42,245 bases of DNA from Flavobacteriales bacterium UBA3364 (GCA_002360495.1 DEQO01000121.1:1-42245); one strand, 5' to 3'; numbered from the stretch's first letter, positions 1 through 8,235 are shown. Program-made: numbers and translations. The notes: generated from the letters alone by a model not told the origin.

Positions 1-1829
1 ATGGTTTCGTCGCCCGTGATGTCGACCACAGGAGGCTCGGCCACAGTAACCGTTGCGGAAGCCGTGTTCGACCCGCAGGCGTTGGTGCCTGTCACGGAAT
101 ACATTCCCGGCTGGTTCACCGAAATGGTGGGATCGGTAGCGCTGGTACTCCATTGGTAGCTGTCAGCCCCGCTCGCGGTGAGCATGGTGCTTTGTCCATC
201 ACAGAACGATGGATCACCAAGGATCGTCACAACAGGCGCTATGCCCACAAAGACCTCGATCGACGCGTCATCGGAGCCGCAACCGTTCGTGCCCGTAACG
301 GTGTAGGTACCCGCTGTGTTCACCGTGATCGATGGTCCGACGTCCGAGGTGCTCCACACGTAGGTATCCGCGCCGCTGGCGGTAAGCACCGAGGAACCAT
401 CCTCGCAGATCTGGGTATCTCCGGTTACTGTGACGGATATGCCGGTAGCCTGAGTAACAGTGGCAGCCTGTGTCACACTGCCGCAATTGCTGCTGGCCAT
501 CACGGTATAGGTACCCGGTGCGCTGACCGTCGTGCTCGGACCCAAGTCGCCCGTACTCCAGATGTAGGTGGTGGCACCACTGGCGGTGAGGGTGGTGGTC
601 CCACCCGGACACACCTGCAGGTCGCCGGTGATGGTCACCGTGAGACCCGAACCTGGCGTCACCTGTGCCTCTGCGGTACCCGTGCCACAGGCGTTGGTAC
701 CGGTCACGGAATAGGTACCTACAGCCGCCACCGTGATCGTCGGTGTGGTTTCCGTGGTGCTCCACACGTAGGTGTCGGCACCGGAAGCGGTAAGCGCCAC
801 ATCGTCGCCCGGACAGATGGCGAGCGGTCCATCACCGGTGATGGTGATGGTGGGTCCGCTTCCACCGGGTACTGTTACCGATCCACAGATCGGGTCGGCA
901 CAATCCGTTTGCGCGCAGAGTTGCAGCACCACGCTGCCGACATCACCTGCACCCGCCGTGTAGGTCGTGCTCAAGGCGGTTGGATCGGCGAACGTACCGG
1001 TCCCACCCTGCCACAGGACGCTTGTGAAGGTGCCTCCTATGACGTTGGCGGATACGGAAACCGTGCCCGTTCCACCGCAAAGCACACCGTCCACCTCCGC
1101 TTGCACGAAAAGTGGATCGAAGGGCGCCTGACAACCGTAGTTCACGTAGCTCACCTGCGGAACACCGGGCCAGGTGAACACGGCGGTACCCCCATCGCTC
1201 TCACCACCCTCCCCGCCATAGCTTCCCTGGTCATTGAGCAATAGTTCCCGCACATACGAGGCGGTATCGCTACAATTGGTGGGGTTGTAGAAAAGAATGA
1301 GGCTACGCACCGAATTGCCCGGAGGAGGTGTGGGGCTGATCGGATCGCCAGCAGCCGGTGTGTTCGCGAAATGGCCGGCAGTGTTGCCCGCATTCTGGAA
1401 GATCAGGTAAAGGGTATCGGACAATGCGCTGAATGAATTGCCCGCCACGCACATATCCGTACTCGTCACCAGGAGCACGGTGCTGCCCGGTGGAATGATG
1501 CCCCCAGGTGGCTCCAGCAACCAGCCACAACTCTCGATCGTCGCGTTGAGCTGGGAGGTGAGCGACGCCGTGGTGTTGTTCTGCACCAGACCACGCCAGG
1601 TTCCATTGGGCCAATCGGCCTCCAGATCATCTATATCGGTTTCCTGTGGGCCGGTCTTGAAGCGGACCATCTCGTTCTCCCCTTCCTCCGCCCCAGGACA
1701 GGTGGATGTGGGGTTGCAGGCGTCCACCAGGATGCTCTCGATCTCCAGGCATTTGGTGGGTGTCTGCGCGTTCAACGGGGCCGCGAAAGCCAGGTAGAGC
1801 AGAGCAAACGGGATAAGGCGTGCAGCCAT
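1..1829 (-). CDS. Secreted repeat protein, N-terminal part (partial, runs off left edge)
   Basis: Reading from the ATG at 1829 leftwards, the frame stays open for 609 codons to the window edge, so the C-terminus is missing. Residues 1-22 form a signal peptide (MAARLIPFALLYLAFAAPLNAQ). Residues about 25-220 resemble a lamin-tail-like domain: the segment starting CLEIESILVDACNP is followed by a description of wording such as PGSTVLLVTS. From about residue 330 on there are four tandem PKD/Ig-like modules of exactly 68 residues, each with a core like LTASGADTYVWST and a GTYSVTGTN end. Such proteins are typically T9SS surface or extracellular adhesins in Bacteroidetes, and a C-terminal sorting domain would be expected beyond the edge. 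Function is unknown. The plus-strand open frame over 153-1244 is the antisense shadow of this gene. Confidence 0.85.
   Translation of the reverse strand, partial: MAARLIPFALLYLAFAAPLNAQTPTKCLEIESILVDACNPTSTCPGAEEGENEMVRFKTGPQETDIDDLEADWPNGTWRGLVQNNTTASLTSQLNATIESCGWLLEPPGGIIPPGSTVLLVTSTDMCVAGNSFSALSDTLYLIFQNAGNTAGHFANTPAAGDPISPTPPPGNSVRSLILFYNPTNCSDTASYVRELLLNDQGSYGGEGGESDGGTAVFTWPGVPQVSYVNYGCQAPFDPLFVQAEVDGVLCGGTGTVSVSANVIGGTFTSVLWQGGTGTFADPTALSTTYTAGAGDVGSVVLQLCAQTDCADPICGSVTVPGGSGPTITITGDGPLAICPGDDVALTASGADTYVWSTTETTPTITVAAVGTYSVTGTNACGTGTAEAQVTPGSGLTVTITGDLQVCPGGTTTLTASGATTYIWSTGDLGPSTTVSAPGTYTVMASSNCGSVTQAATVTQATGISVTVTGDTQICEDGSSVLTASGADTYVWSTSDVGPSITVNTAGTYTVTGTNGCGSDDASIEVFVGIAPVVTILGDPSFCDGQSTMLTASGADSYQWSTSATDPTISVNQPGMYSVTGTNACGSNTASATVTVAEPPVVDITGDET
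20..845 (-). repeat. Four tandem 204-bp (68-codon) PKD/Ig-like repeats
   Basis: Equivalent core bases (the antisense of the VWST codons) fall at 761, 557, 353 and 149. All three intervals are exactly 204 bp. The repeats diverge in sequence (WSTTETTP, WSTGDLGP, WSTSDVGP, WSTSATDP) but not in length. The array probably continues past the left edge of the window. Confidence 0.85.
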
Positions 1830-2004
1830 CGGGAACGAGGAGGTCATCGAGGGGGTGACGTACAAGGGGCTGCAAAGGTCGCTCGATCCGGGCGAACCCA
1901 AGTAGCCTGAAGGTCAGTGGAATGTCAAGGATCCAACAAGAGGCGACGGCGCCCCCACTTCCAGCACCACACCGCGGGGTACGTTACGCCGGTTGCTCTA
2001 CCGG

Positions 2005-2045
2005 AAAAGCCGAAGGGGCCATGTGGCAGACCATGACCCCTTCGG
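2005..2045 (-). terminator. Rho-independent terminator downstream of the 2062-2586 gene
   Basis: An inverted repeat pairs CCGAAGGGG (2010-2018) with CCCCTTCGG (2037-2045). An inner CATG/CATG pairing could extend the stem. On the minus strand the stem is followed by CTTTT. It begins 16 bp after the stop codon of the minus-strand gene. Confidence 0.7.
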
Positions 2046-2061
2046 AACGACCGAGCATTGC

Positions 2062-2586
2062 TCAGAATTCCATTGCCGCCTTGCGGTGCTTGGGCTTGGC
2101 AGGCACCAGTTTGCGGTCATGTGTTACAGCGAGGCAACCTCCTTCGGGGTCGAAAGCCAGCGAACCGACAGGCCCAGCATAGGTGAGCCCGCCCATGCGA
2201 CGTTCCAATTCCATGATCACAGCACACTTCACGTGGCGGATATGCTGACCGGCATCTCCCACTTGTGCATGGCGCGTGTCCACGATGACCTCTTTGGATA
2301 GGTGCCCTTCCTTCTCAAACCGCAGCCGGACCTCTGCGTCGGCCGGTAGTTCAATATGGAAACGCCCGTTCAAGGTCACCGGGGCTACCTCCGTAACGCC
2401 GTTCACCTCCACTTCCACGGTGGTCTCGTGTACGGTGAAGTCCTCGGTGTGCAACCAACCGGTAAGTTCCACCGCCTCTGACGCAACAATACGCGCGGGA
2501 GGGCTGGCCGCATGGGTCGTGGCCGATACAAGCAGGACCAAGGCAACAAGTCCTGACTTCAGCTGTGGCGTATTCCTGTTCTCCAT
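2062..2586 (-). CDS. Exported hypothetical protein
   Basis: 174 residues from the internal ATG at 2586, which starts MENRNTPQLKSGLVALVLLV, a plausible signal peptide ending near THAA. An upstream ATG at 2622 would add 12 residues before the signal and is less likely. The mature part has a beta-rich stretch (ELTGWLHTEDFTVHETTVEV and NGRFHIELP) that reads like a small carboxypeptidase-regulatory or Ig-like domain. The C-terminal half contains HVKCAVIMELERRMGG and GGCLAVTHDRKLVP. I do not recognise a named family. A terminator follows it. The role is probably periplasmic or at the cell surface, with no substrate predictable. Confidence 0.7.
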   Translation of the reverse strand: MENRNTPQLKSGLVALVLLVSATTHAASPPARIVASEAVELTGWLHTEDFTVHETTVEVEVNGVTEVAPVTLNGRFHIELPADAEVRLRFEKEGHLSKEVIVDTRHAQVGDAGQHIRHVKCAVIMELERRMGGLTYAGPVGSLAFDPEGGCLAVTHDRKLVPAKPKHRKAAMEF

Positions 2587-2771
2587 GGGTGCTGGGTATT
2601 CGTTTGTTCCGGAAGACACCAACGGATACGGGCCGCCCCTTTCGATGTTCCACCCGGCCAGGTCACTTTTCGACGGATGAAGGGAATGTGTCGGGCAGCA
2701 CGGTGATGGGGTGGTTGAAAGCGGAATAAATCGAAGGGTGACCCGACCGGTCCGCGATGCCCGGCGACCGA

Positions 2772-2779
2772 TACCTTTC
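2772..2779 (+). promoter_or_regulatory. -7 promoter box TACCTTTC, leaderless-type
   Basis: A TAnnTTTG-like box ends 7 nt before the ATG at 2787. This supports that ATG over the one at 2757, which lies upstream of the box. Confidence 0.55.
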
Positions 2780-2786
2780 GAGCACG

Positions 2787-3353
2787 ATGCACACCGCCGC
2801 CGACCTCGCCTGGCACATGCGCAACTACGCCATGGGTCTGCAGCACGACTGGATCACGCCCAACGCGCTGCTGTACGCTTGGGAAAGTGATCTGCTGACG
2901 GTGACGCGTGAAGGCTTCGTGTGTGAGATCGAGATCAAGGTGAGCCGCAGTGACCTGCTTCACGATCTGAAGAAACCCAAACACAGCCAGGGCATGCTGC
3001 TGAACGGTGCCTTCATGGAAAAGCCCCCGGGCCGTGGCCGCACGCACGGCGAGGCGCGTGAGGAGGAACGGCGGCGCAAGGGTGAGGTGCGGTGTCGACG
3101 TCCCAATTATTTCTGCTTCGCGCTGCCACCTGCCATCTATCGAAAACTACCAGCCGGGAAATTGCCTCCGTATGCCGGGGTGTACACCGTTGATGAGCAA
3201 GGCCGCGTACACGAAGAGCGCCGACCCATCCAATTGCATGCTGAGCGTATCGCACAAGAGGATCTGTTGGGGTTGGCGCGACGCATGCATCTCCGCTACT
3301 GGGACGAACTTCGGCGGGCGAGGCATACCCAGGTCGGCGATCCGGGACCATGA
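2787..3353 (+). CDS. PD-(D/E)XK nuclease-fold protein, MmcB-like
   Basis: 188 residues from ATG 2787; the in-frame ATG at 2757 lies upstream of the promoter box. The segment AWESDLLTVT...CEIEIKVSRSD gives the pattern expected of a PD-(D/E)XK active site: D35, then E49-I-K51. The rest fits MmcB/phage-type nuclease-fold proteins: SRSDLLHDLKKPKHSQG follows the core, then RRPNYFCFALPP and YAGVYTVDEQGRV. MmcB proteins are tied to DNA repair in Alphaproteobacteria; here the role (repair or phage-derived) is inference. A charged linker (about residues 75-95, rich in R, E and K) separates the core from the FCFALPP strand. It stands alone, with no recognisable repair operon. Fold call moderately sure, function unsure. 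Confidence 0.7.
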   Translation: MHTAADLAWHMRNYAMGLQHDWITPNALLYAWESDLLTVTREGFVCEIEIKVSRSDLLHDLKKPKHSQGMLLNGAFMEKPPGRGRTHGEAREEERRRKGEVRCRRPNYFCFALPPAIYRKLPAGKLPPYAGVYTVDEQGRVHEERRPIQLHAERIAQEDLLGLARRMHLRYWDELRRARHTQVGDPGP

Positions 3354-3488
3354 ACGATGGATCCGGTGGGCATCACCCGCTCCCAGTACCCTGGATGCCG
3401 CCATTTCCACATGCGGTCACCCTCCCGATCAACATTCGTTAACAGCTCGCTGCATATGGGCTGACAGCTTGGCGGCGTTGCACCTGTG

Positions 3489-3508
3489 GCACAGATCATG
3501 ACCTGTGC
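3489..3508. promoter_or_regulatory. Possible operator dyad GCACAG-N8-CTGTGC
   Basis: Perfect 6-bp arms at 3489-3494 and 3503-3508 lie 7 bp before the ATG at 3516. A further CCTGTG half-site is at 3483-3488. Placement directly over the expected promoter or start suggests repressor binding, but this is inferred from symmetry alone. Confidence 0.3.
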
Positions 3509-3515
3509 AGGTACC

Positions 3516-3989
3516 ATGACGACGAAGAAGCCTGGAACGACGGTATCCCTCACCCTGCTGGTGGATGCACCTGCGGGCATCGTTTGGAAAGCCCTGGTGG
3601 ATCCCAAACTTGTGGGCCAATACATGCTCGCAACGCCCTGCTGCGCCATTGAGCGCGGCAAGGAGATCAAATGGTTCGCCCGCAAGGAGGATGGCGGTGC
3701 ACTATTGGCCAAGGGCATGATATTGGCCGTGCAGCCCAGCGAGCGGCTCCGGTTCACCACTTACGCGCCGTCCAGCAAACTGCCCGATGAACCAGCCAGC
3801 CATACAACGGTGGATGTCCATTTGGTGCCGGAGACCGAGAAGCGCACGCGGGTGGAATTATGGCAGGGCGATTTCGCTGGATTGCCCCAGGATGTGCGGC
3901 GTGCCCGGGAAGCCGGTCGCCAATGGGTGGAGCAACTCGTGGGACTGAAGCGCGTGGCCGAAGAGATCGATCGTGCAATGGCGGCATGA
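3516..3989 (+). CDS. SRPBCC / AHSA1-like domain protein
   Basis: 157 residues from ATG 3516; an upstream in-frame ATG at 3486 lies inside the dyad region and is less likely. The sequence follows the START/SRPBCC pattern. VSLTLLVDAPAGIVWKALVD is the first strand and helix. It is followed by a GKEIKWFARKEDGG turn, a central ERLRFTTYAPSSKLPD strand, TTVDVHLVPETEKRTRVELW, and a long C-terminal helix (EAGRQWVEQLVGLKRVAEEI). AHSA1-type proteins bind hydrophobic ligands or Hsp90-like partners; no ligand can be named here. It is a monocistronic cytosolic protein. The neighbouring dyad may mean it is regulated. Confidence 0.8.
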   Translation: MTTKKPGTTVSLTLLVDAPAGIVWKALVDPKLVGQYMLATPCCAIERGKEIKWFARKEDGGALLAKGMILAVQPSERLRFTTYAPSSKLPDEPASHTTVDVHLVPETEKRTRVELWQGDFAGLPQDVRRAREAGRQWVEQLVGLKRVAEEIDRAMAA

Positions 3990-4189
3990 CGAGCGCCTTG
4001 ACGGAGCGCTGACGGATGTTCAAAGGCCGTTTGCCACACTGAAATGGTCGGGGTTGACTGGACAGGTTCTTGAATGAAGTGTGTTGGTCTTGTCGTGGTT
4101 ATCGGGCCTGCCGGACGCCTAATTCAAGCTGGTTATTGAGATGGCAGCTGTTCCTCCCACTGACCTTCGGAAGCCGCCAAGGGTCTGCC

Positions 4190-4228
4190 CAAAAAAGACA
4201 ACACCCCTGGGCGGCGGCAAAGGGGCGT
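4190..4228 (-). terminator. Rho-independent terminator downstream of mazG
   Basis: On the minus strand ACGCCCCT (4228-4221) pairs with AGGGGTGT (4208-4201), an 8-bp stem with one G-T pair and a 12-nt loop. TGTC and then six T (4196-4191) follow. It lies about 45 bp past the mazG stop. Confidence 0.6.
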
Positions 4229-4272
4229 TGGTCCGTAGGAGAATAAGGAGATAGTGGCTAGCCAACAGCGGC

Positions 4273-5052
4273 TCACTCCCCCTTCGCCCGCTCCCAATAC
4301 GCATCCATCTCCGCCAGCGTCATCTCCCCCATCACCTTGCCGTCCTTCGCGCTCTCGCGTTCGAGGTATTGGAAGCGTTGGATGAACTTGCGGTTGGTGC
4401 GCTCCAACGCTTCATCAGGGTCGATGCCCAGGAAGCGGGCGTAGTTCACCAGGCTGAAGAGCACGTCGCCGAGTTCCTCCGCTTGTTTGGCGCTGTTCGC
4501 CTCCACTTCCTGCTTCAGTTCACCGAGTTCCTCGTGCACCTTGGCCCAGACCTGGTCGCGGTGTTCCCAGTCGAAACCGACACCGCGTGCCTTGTCCTGG
4601 ATGCGGATGGCTTTTACCAAGCTGGGTAGCCCACGTGGTACGCCTTCCAGCACGCTCTTGGGCGCACCACCCTCCTTCGCCTTCTCGGCCAGCTTGATCT
4701 TCTCCCAGTTGGCCTTCACCTCTTCATCATCCTTCACCTTCACGTCGCCATAGATGTGCGGGTGCCGGTGGATCAGCTTTTCGCAGATCCCATTGAGCAC
4801 ATCGGTGATGTCGAAGGCACCTTTCTCCTGGCCGATCTTGGCGTAGAACACCATGTGGAGGATCAAGTCGCCCAGTTCCTTCTTCACGCCATCGAGGTCG
4901 CCTTGCAGGATGGCGTCACCCAACTCGTAGGTCTCTTCGATGGTGAGCGGTCGCAGGGTCTCCAAGGTCTGCTTGCGGTCCCACGGGCATTGCTCGCGCA
5001 ATTCATCCATGATCTTCAGCAAACGGAGAAAGGCTTCGGCGCGGGGATCCAT
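4273..5052 (-). CDS. mazG: Nucleoside triphosphate pyrophosphohydrolase MazG
   Basis: 259 residues, the usual length for the full two-domain MazG. It hydrolyses NTPs or dNTPs to the monophosphate and pyrophosphate, cleaning the nucleotide pool of aberrant bases. The N-terminal domain shows CPWDRKQT (22-29), EETYELGDAI (39-48) and ELGDLILHMVFYA (59-71). The second domain shows HEELGELKQEV (173-183) and EELGDVLFSLVNYAR (192-206), the acidic metal-binding EExxE...ExxD set. The C-terminus ends MTLAEMDAYWERAKGE, as in orthologues. It is transcribed alone, with a terminator about 45 bp after its stop. Confidence 0.95.
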   Translation of the reverse strand: MDPRAEAFLRLLKIMDELREQCPWDRKQTLETLRPLTIEETYELGDAILQGDLDGVKKELGDLILHMVFYAKIGQEKGAFDITDVLNGICEKLIHRHPHIYGDVKVKDDEEVKANWEKIKLAEKAKEGGAPKSVLEGVPRGLPSLVKAIRIQDKARGVGFDWEHRDQVWAKVHEELGELKQEVEANSAKQAEELGDVLFSLVNYARFLGIDPDEALERTNRKFIQRFQYLERESAKDGKVMGEMTLAEMDAYWERAKGE

Positions 5053-5167
5053 GGATCTTAAGCGGATTGGATGTGGGCTCGTGAAGATGGGAACGCGTGA
5101 GGGGCCACCGCAACGTGGTCCGTCCGCGAAGGTCGTGTCGGAACGCGATCAGTTGTTCGCGGATCCT

Positions 5168-5175
5168 TACTTTCG
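5168..5175 (+). promoter_or_regulatory. -7 promoter box TACTTTCG, leaderless-type
   Basis: The box ends 4 nt before the ATG at 5180. It fixes the start of the small downstream gene, whose open frame extends much further upstream, antisense to mazG. Confidence 0.55.
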
Positions 5176-5179
5176 GAGC

Positions 5180-5467
5180 ATGGCAGGTGAGCGCATCTAT
5201 TATTTCGGTCGTAATCCGAGCATGATGGCCCTTGTGGGCCAGCAGCTGAGTTCCGCAGGCTATGACCCGCTCCCTTTCCGCGATGAGCTTGAGCTGGCCC
5301 GCGCACTTCCCACCGGCGATGCCAAACTGCTTGTGATCGGAAGCGGTGTGGAAGATGGGCCGCGCTTGGAATTGAAGGCCATGTGCGAGAAATACGGCGT
5401 GCTGGTGTTCGAGAACTTCGGTGGTCCTACATCGCTCGTGGAGAACCTGGAACGGTTGCTCGGTTGA
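5180..5467 (+). CDS. Small uncharacterised cytosolic protein (95 aa)
   Basis: The start ATG 5180 is chosen because the open frame upstream overlaps mazG antisense and a -7 box sits just before it. The 95 residues read as one small alpha/beta domain: a first strand RIYYFGRNPSMM, a helix ALVGQQLSSAGYDP, a strand AKLLVIGSG, a helix and then GVLVFENFGG and a final helix SLVENLERLLG. The order resembles a receiver-like (CheY) fold but without the phospho-acceptor aspartate pattern. I do not recognise a family. It lies 62 bp before the TonB receptor on the same strand, but the receptor has its own promoter-like box. Confidence 0.65.
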   Translation: MAGERIYYFGRNPSMMALVGQQLSSAGYDPLPFRDELELARALPTGDAKLLVIGSGVEDGPRLELKAMCEKYGVLVFENFGGPTSLVENLERLLG

Positions 5468-5509
5468 TCGGCCTTTCTTGTCGCCATACTTCACCCGGAA
5501 AGGCCCCGT

Positions 5510-5517
5510 TATCTTAG
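5510..5517 (+). promoter_or_regulatory. -7 promoter box TATCTTAG before the TonB receptor
   Basis: A partial match to TAnnTTTG, 12 nt before the ATG at 5530. The same TATnTTAG variant precedes the lipoprotein gene at 11076. Confidence 0.4.
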
Positions 5518-5529
5518 CCGACCTACCGC

Positions 5530-8055
5530 ATGCGGCCTGTACTGCTGATCCTTCTTTTCCTGCACACCGCATGGGCCACAGCCCAGAACGAAGGAACCCT
5601 GCGCGGAACGGTACGCGACGAACTCGGCAACACCCTGCCCCAGGCCAGCGTGACCCTTCCGGCCACGGGGCGCACCGTTCTTTGCGACGATCAAGGCCGT
5701 TACACGATCAAGATACCGGCCGGGGAAAGCGTCCTGGTGCGGTGGAGCTATACCGGGATCCCTCCCATGGAGCGGACGGTGCAACTGGAGGCCGGCGAGG
5801 AACGTACGCTGGATGTCGGCCTCAAGTTCACGGAGTTGGCCCCGGTGGACATCAAGGACACACGGCGCGAACGCGAAGAAGGCCTGACGCCATTGGATCC
5901 GCGGATAACGCGGTTCACCCCCAGTGTGCAAGGTGGCATCGAAGCGCTGCTCCAGGGTCAGATCGGTGTGGCGATGCGCAACGAACTGAGCGCGGGGTAC
6001 AGCGTACGCGGTGGCAACTTCGACGAGAACCTCGTCTACGTGAACGACATCGAGGTGTACCGTCCGTTCCTTGCACGTAGCGGCCAGCAGGAAGGCCTCA
6101 GCTTCCCCAACCCCGACATGATCGACCGGCTCCAGTTCAGCCCGGGCGGTTTCGAGGCGCGGTATGGCGACAAGATGAGCAGCGTGCTGGACATCCAGTA
6201 CAAACGGCCCAAGACCTTCGCCGGCAGCGCCATGGCAAGCTTGATGGGTGGTGCGGTACACCTGGAGAACACCATGTTGAACAAGCGTTTGCGGCAGGTC
6301 ACCGGTTTCCGGTACCGCACGAACACGTTGATCCTGAACGGCCTGGACACCAAGGGCCAGTACAGGCCGCGCTATGCGGATCTGCAGACCTATTGGACCT
6401 ATGACCTGACGGACAGGGTGGAGCTCGGTTTCCTCGGACTTTACTCCAGCAACAAATACGGGGTGGTTCCGGAAAACCGCGAAACGGAATACGGCAGTTT
6501 CAACCAGGCCCTGCGCTTCACGGCCTTCTTCGAAGGGCAGGAGGTGACGCAGTTCGAGACCTTGTTCGGTGCGTTGAACGTGAATGTGCAGGCCAGCAGG
6601 AACCTGCGCTTGAAGTTCACGGGCAGCGCGTTCAACACCGTGGAGAGCGAGCGCTTCGATGTGCTGAGCGAGTACTTCCTGGACGAACTGGAGCGCGATC
6701 CCGCCAGCAGCCAATACGGTGAGGTGAAGCAGAACCTCGGCATCGGCCGTTCGCTGGAACATGCGCGCAACGACCTCGACGCCACGGTGATCACACTGGC
6801 GCACAAGGCTTACCTGCAGCACCATGGAACGCAATTCATGCAGTGGGGCGTGGATGCCCGCAGCGAAGTGATCAAGGACAAGTTGAGCGAGTGGACCGTG
6901 ATCGATTCGGCGGACTTCAGCATACCGCTCAACACCGGTGAGGACCTGGAGCTCAACTATTCGCTCAAGAGCAAGTTGAACATGGAGAGCATCCGTGCTT
7001 CCGCGTATCTACAGAACACCTGGCGCTGGGAAACCGGCGAGAACCGTTGGTGGACCTTGATCGCCGGTGCACGCGCACAGCACTGGACCTACAATGGGCA
7101 AACGGTGGCGAGCCCCCGGATGCGAGTGACCTACCATCCGGGTTGGAAGAAAGTAGCTGAAGGTGATACCGTGGCGACGGAACAGGACTACAGCTTCTGG
7201 TTCGCCGCAGGCCTCTACTACCAGCCGCCGTTCTACCGCGAAGTGCGCCGCCTGGACGGCACGCTGAACCCGGACATCCGCGCGCAGGAGAGCTTCCACC
7301 TTGTGTTGGGCATGGACCGCCGGTTCACCATTTGGGAGCGGCCGTTCAAGTTCACCAGCGAGGCTTACTACAAGAAGATGGACCAGCTGATCCCCTATGA
7401 GGTGGACAATGTGCGGATCCGGTATTACGGCGCCAATCTGGCCAAAGGCTATGCGACCGGTCTTGACCTGAAGTTGAACGGCGAGTTCATCGAAGGCGTC
7501 GAGAGCTGGGTCGGCGTCAGCGTGATGAGCACGCAGGAAGATCTCTACAACGACAGCTACACCAATTACTACAACGCTGCGGGGGAGCTGATCACCCCGG
7601 GTTACACCTTCGACCAGGTGGCCGTTGACAGCACCGTGGTTTACCCCGGTTGGATCCCCCGCCCCACTGACCAGCGCGTGAACGTGGCCTTCTTCTTCCA
7701 GGACGAGATGCCGGGCATCCCAACGCTGAAGGTCCATCTCAGCACCAACTTCGGTACCGGTGTTCCCTTCGGCCCTCCCAACCAGACGCGTTATGCCGAC
7801 ACCCTGCGCACCACTTTATACCGTCGCGTGGACATTGGCTTCAGCAAGCAACTGCTCGGCGCAAAGGGTCAGGAAAAGCAGGGCTTCCTAGGCAAGATCG
7901 ACAACATGTGGGTGAGCCTGGAGGTCTTCAACCTGCTCAACATCAACAACACCATCACCCATACCTGGATCGAGAGCGTGGACGGTCGCCAATACTCGAT
8001 CCCCGATTATCTCACGCCGCGACGATACAACTTGAAGTTGATCGCGTGGTTCTAG
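5530..8055 (+). CDS. TonB-dependent outer-membrane receptor
   Basis: 841 residues with a signal peptide (1-19, ending ATAQ). Residues about 22-105 form a carboxypeptidase-regulatory-like domain (GTLRGTVRDELGNTLPQASV), as in SusC-like and other Bacteroidetes receptors. The plug follows at about 130-235: LLQGQIGVAMRNELSAGYSV, RGGNFDENLVYVNDIEVYRP and FSPGGFEARYGDKMSSVLDI. The rest is a barrel with alternating aromatic strands, ending in RRYNLKLIAWF, a terminal aromatic residue as expected for BAM insertion. It imports an unknown ligand using the TonB-ExbBD proton-motive system. No SusD partner lies next to it, so it is probably not a polysaccharide-utilisation SusCD pair. Confidence 0.93.
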   Translation: MRPVLLILLFLHTAWATAQNEGTLRGTVRDELGNTLPQASVTLPATGRTVLCDDQGRYTIKIPAGESVLVRWSYTGIPPMERTVQLEAGEERTLDVGLKFTELAPVDIKDTRREREEGLTPLDPRITRFTPSVQGGIEALLQGQIGVAMRNELSAGYSVRGGNFDENLVYVNDIEVYRPFLARSGQQEGLSFPNPDMIDRLQFSPGGFEARYGDKMSSVLDIQYKRPKTFAGSAMASLMGGAVHLENTMLNKRLRQVTGFRYRTNTLILNGLDTKGQYRPRYADLQTYWTYDLTDRVELGFLGLYSSNKYGVVPENRETEYGSFNQALRFTAFFEGQEVTQFETLFGALNVNVQASRNLRLKFTGSAFNTVESERFDVLSEYFLDELERDPASSQYGEVKQNLGIGRSLEHARNDLDATVITLAHKAYLQHHGTQFMQWGVDARSEVIKDKLSEWTVIDSADFSIPLNTGEDLELNYSLKSKLNMESIRASAYLQNTWRWETGENRWWTLIAGARAQHWTYNGQTVASPRMRVTYHPGWKKVAEGDTVATEQDYSFWFAAGLYYQPPFYREVRRLDGTLNPDIRAQESFHLVLGMDRRFTIWERPFKFTSEAYYKKMDQLIPYEVDNVRIRYYGANLAKGYATGLDLKLNGEFIEGVESWVGVSVMSTQEDLYNDSYTNYYNAAGELITPGYTFDQVAVDSTVVYPGWIPRPTDQRVNVAFFFQDEMPGIPTLKVHLSTNFGTGVPFGPPNQTRYADTLRTTLYRRVDIGFSKQLLGAKGQEKQGFLGKIDNMWVSLEVFNLLNINNTITHTWIESVDGRQYSIPDYLTPRRYNLKLIAWF

Positions 8056-8142
8056 CCTGCTGTGCCGATCATCGGTCCGGGCTGGACACGCGATGCTTGC
8101 AAAGAGCGTGATCGGGAACGCCCCAGGGCTTCGAGTGTCGGC

Positions 8143-8235
8143 CTAGACCGGGTTGTTGATGGCGATAAGTGCGAAGGCCACCAGCAGCGCATAAAGACCA
8201 ACGAGCAGGGCGGTGGATGATGTGCGGCGGATCAT
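8143..8235 (-). CDS. Possible 30-residue single-span membrane peptide
   Basis: A short frame from ATG 8235 to TAG 8143 encodes MIRRTSSTALLVGLYALLVA, a further FALIAINNPV, and stop. A basic N-terminus followed by about 19 hydrophobic residues is exactly a small inner-membrane protein. It sits in the 352-bp gap 8056-8407, which holds nothing else I can identify. There is no clear -7 box or ribosome site, so chance cannot be excluded. Confidence 0.3.
   Translation of the reverse strand: MIRRTSSTALLVGLYALLVAFALIAINNPV

Noticed and set aside
153..1244. Open plus-strand frame of 363 codons over the left-edge gene
   Set aside because: It is antisense to a clear signal-peptide/PKD-repeat protein, and its translation (rich in Arg, Gly, His, Thr) is low-complexity shadow coding.
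5509..6834. 441-codon minus-strand frame opposite the TonB receptor
   Set aside because: Antisense shadow of a well-supported receptor; no recognisable domain and no promoter or start signal.
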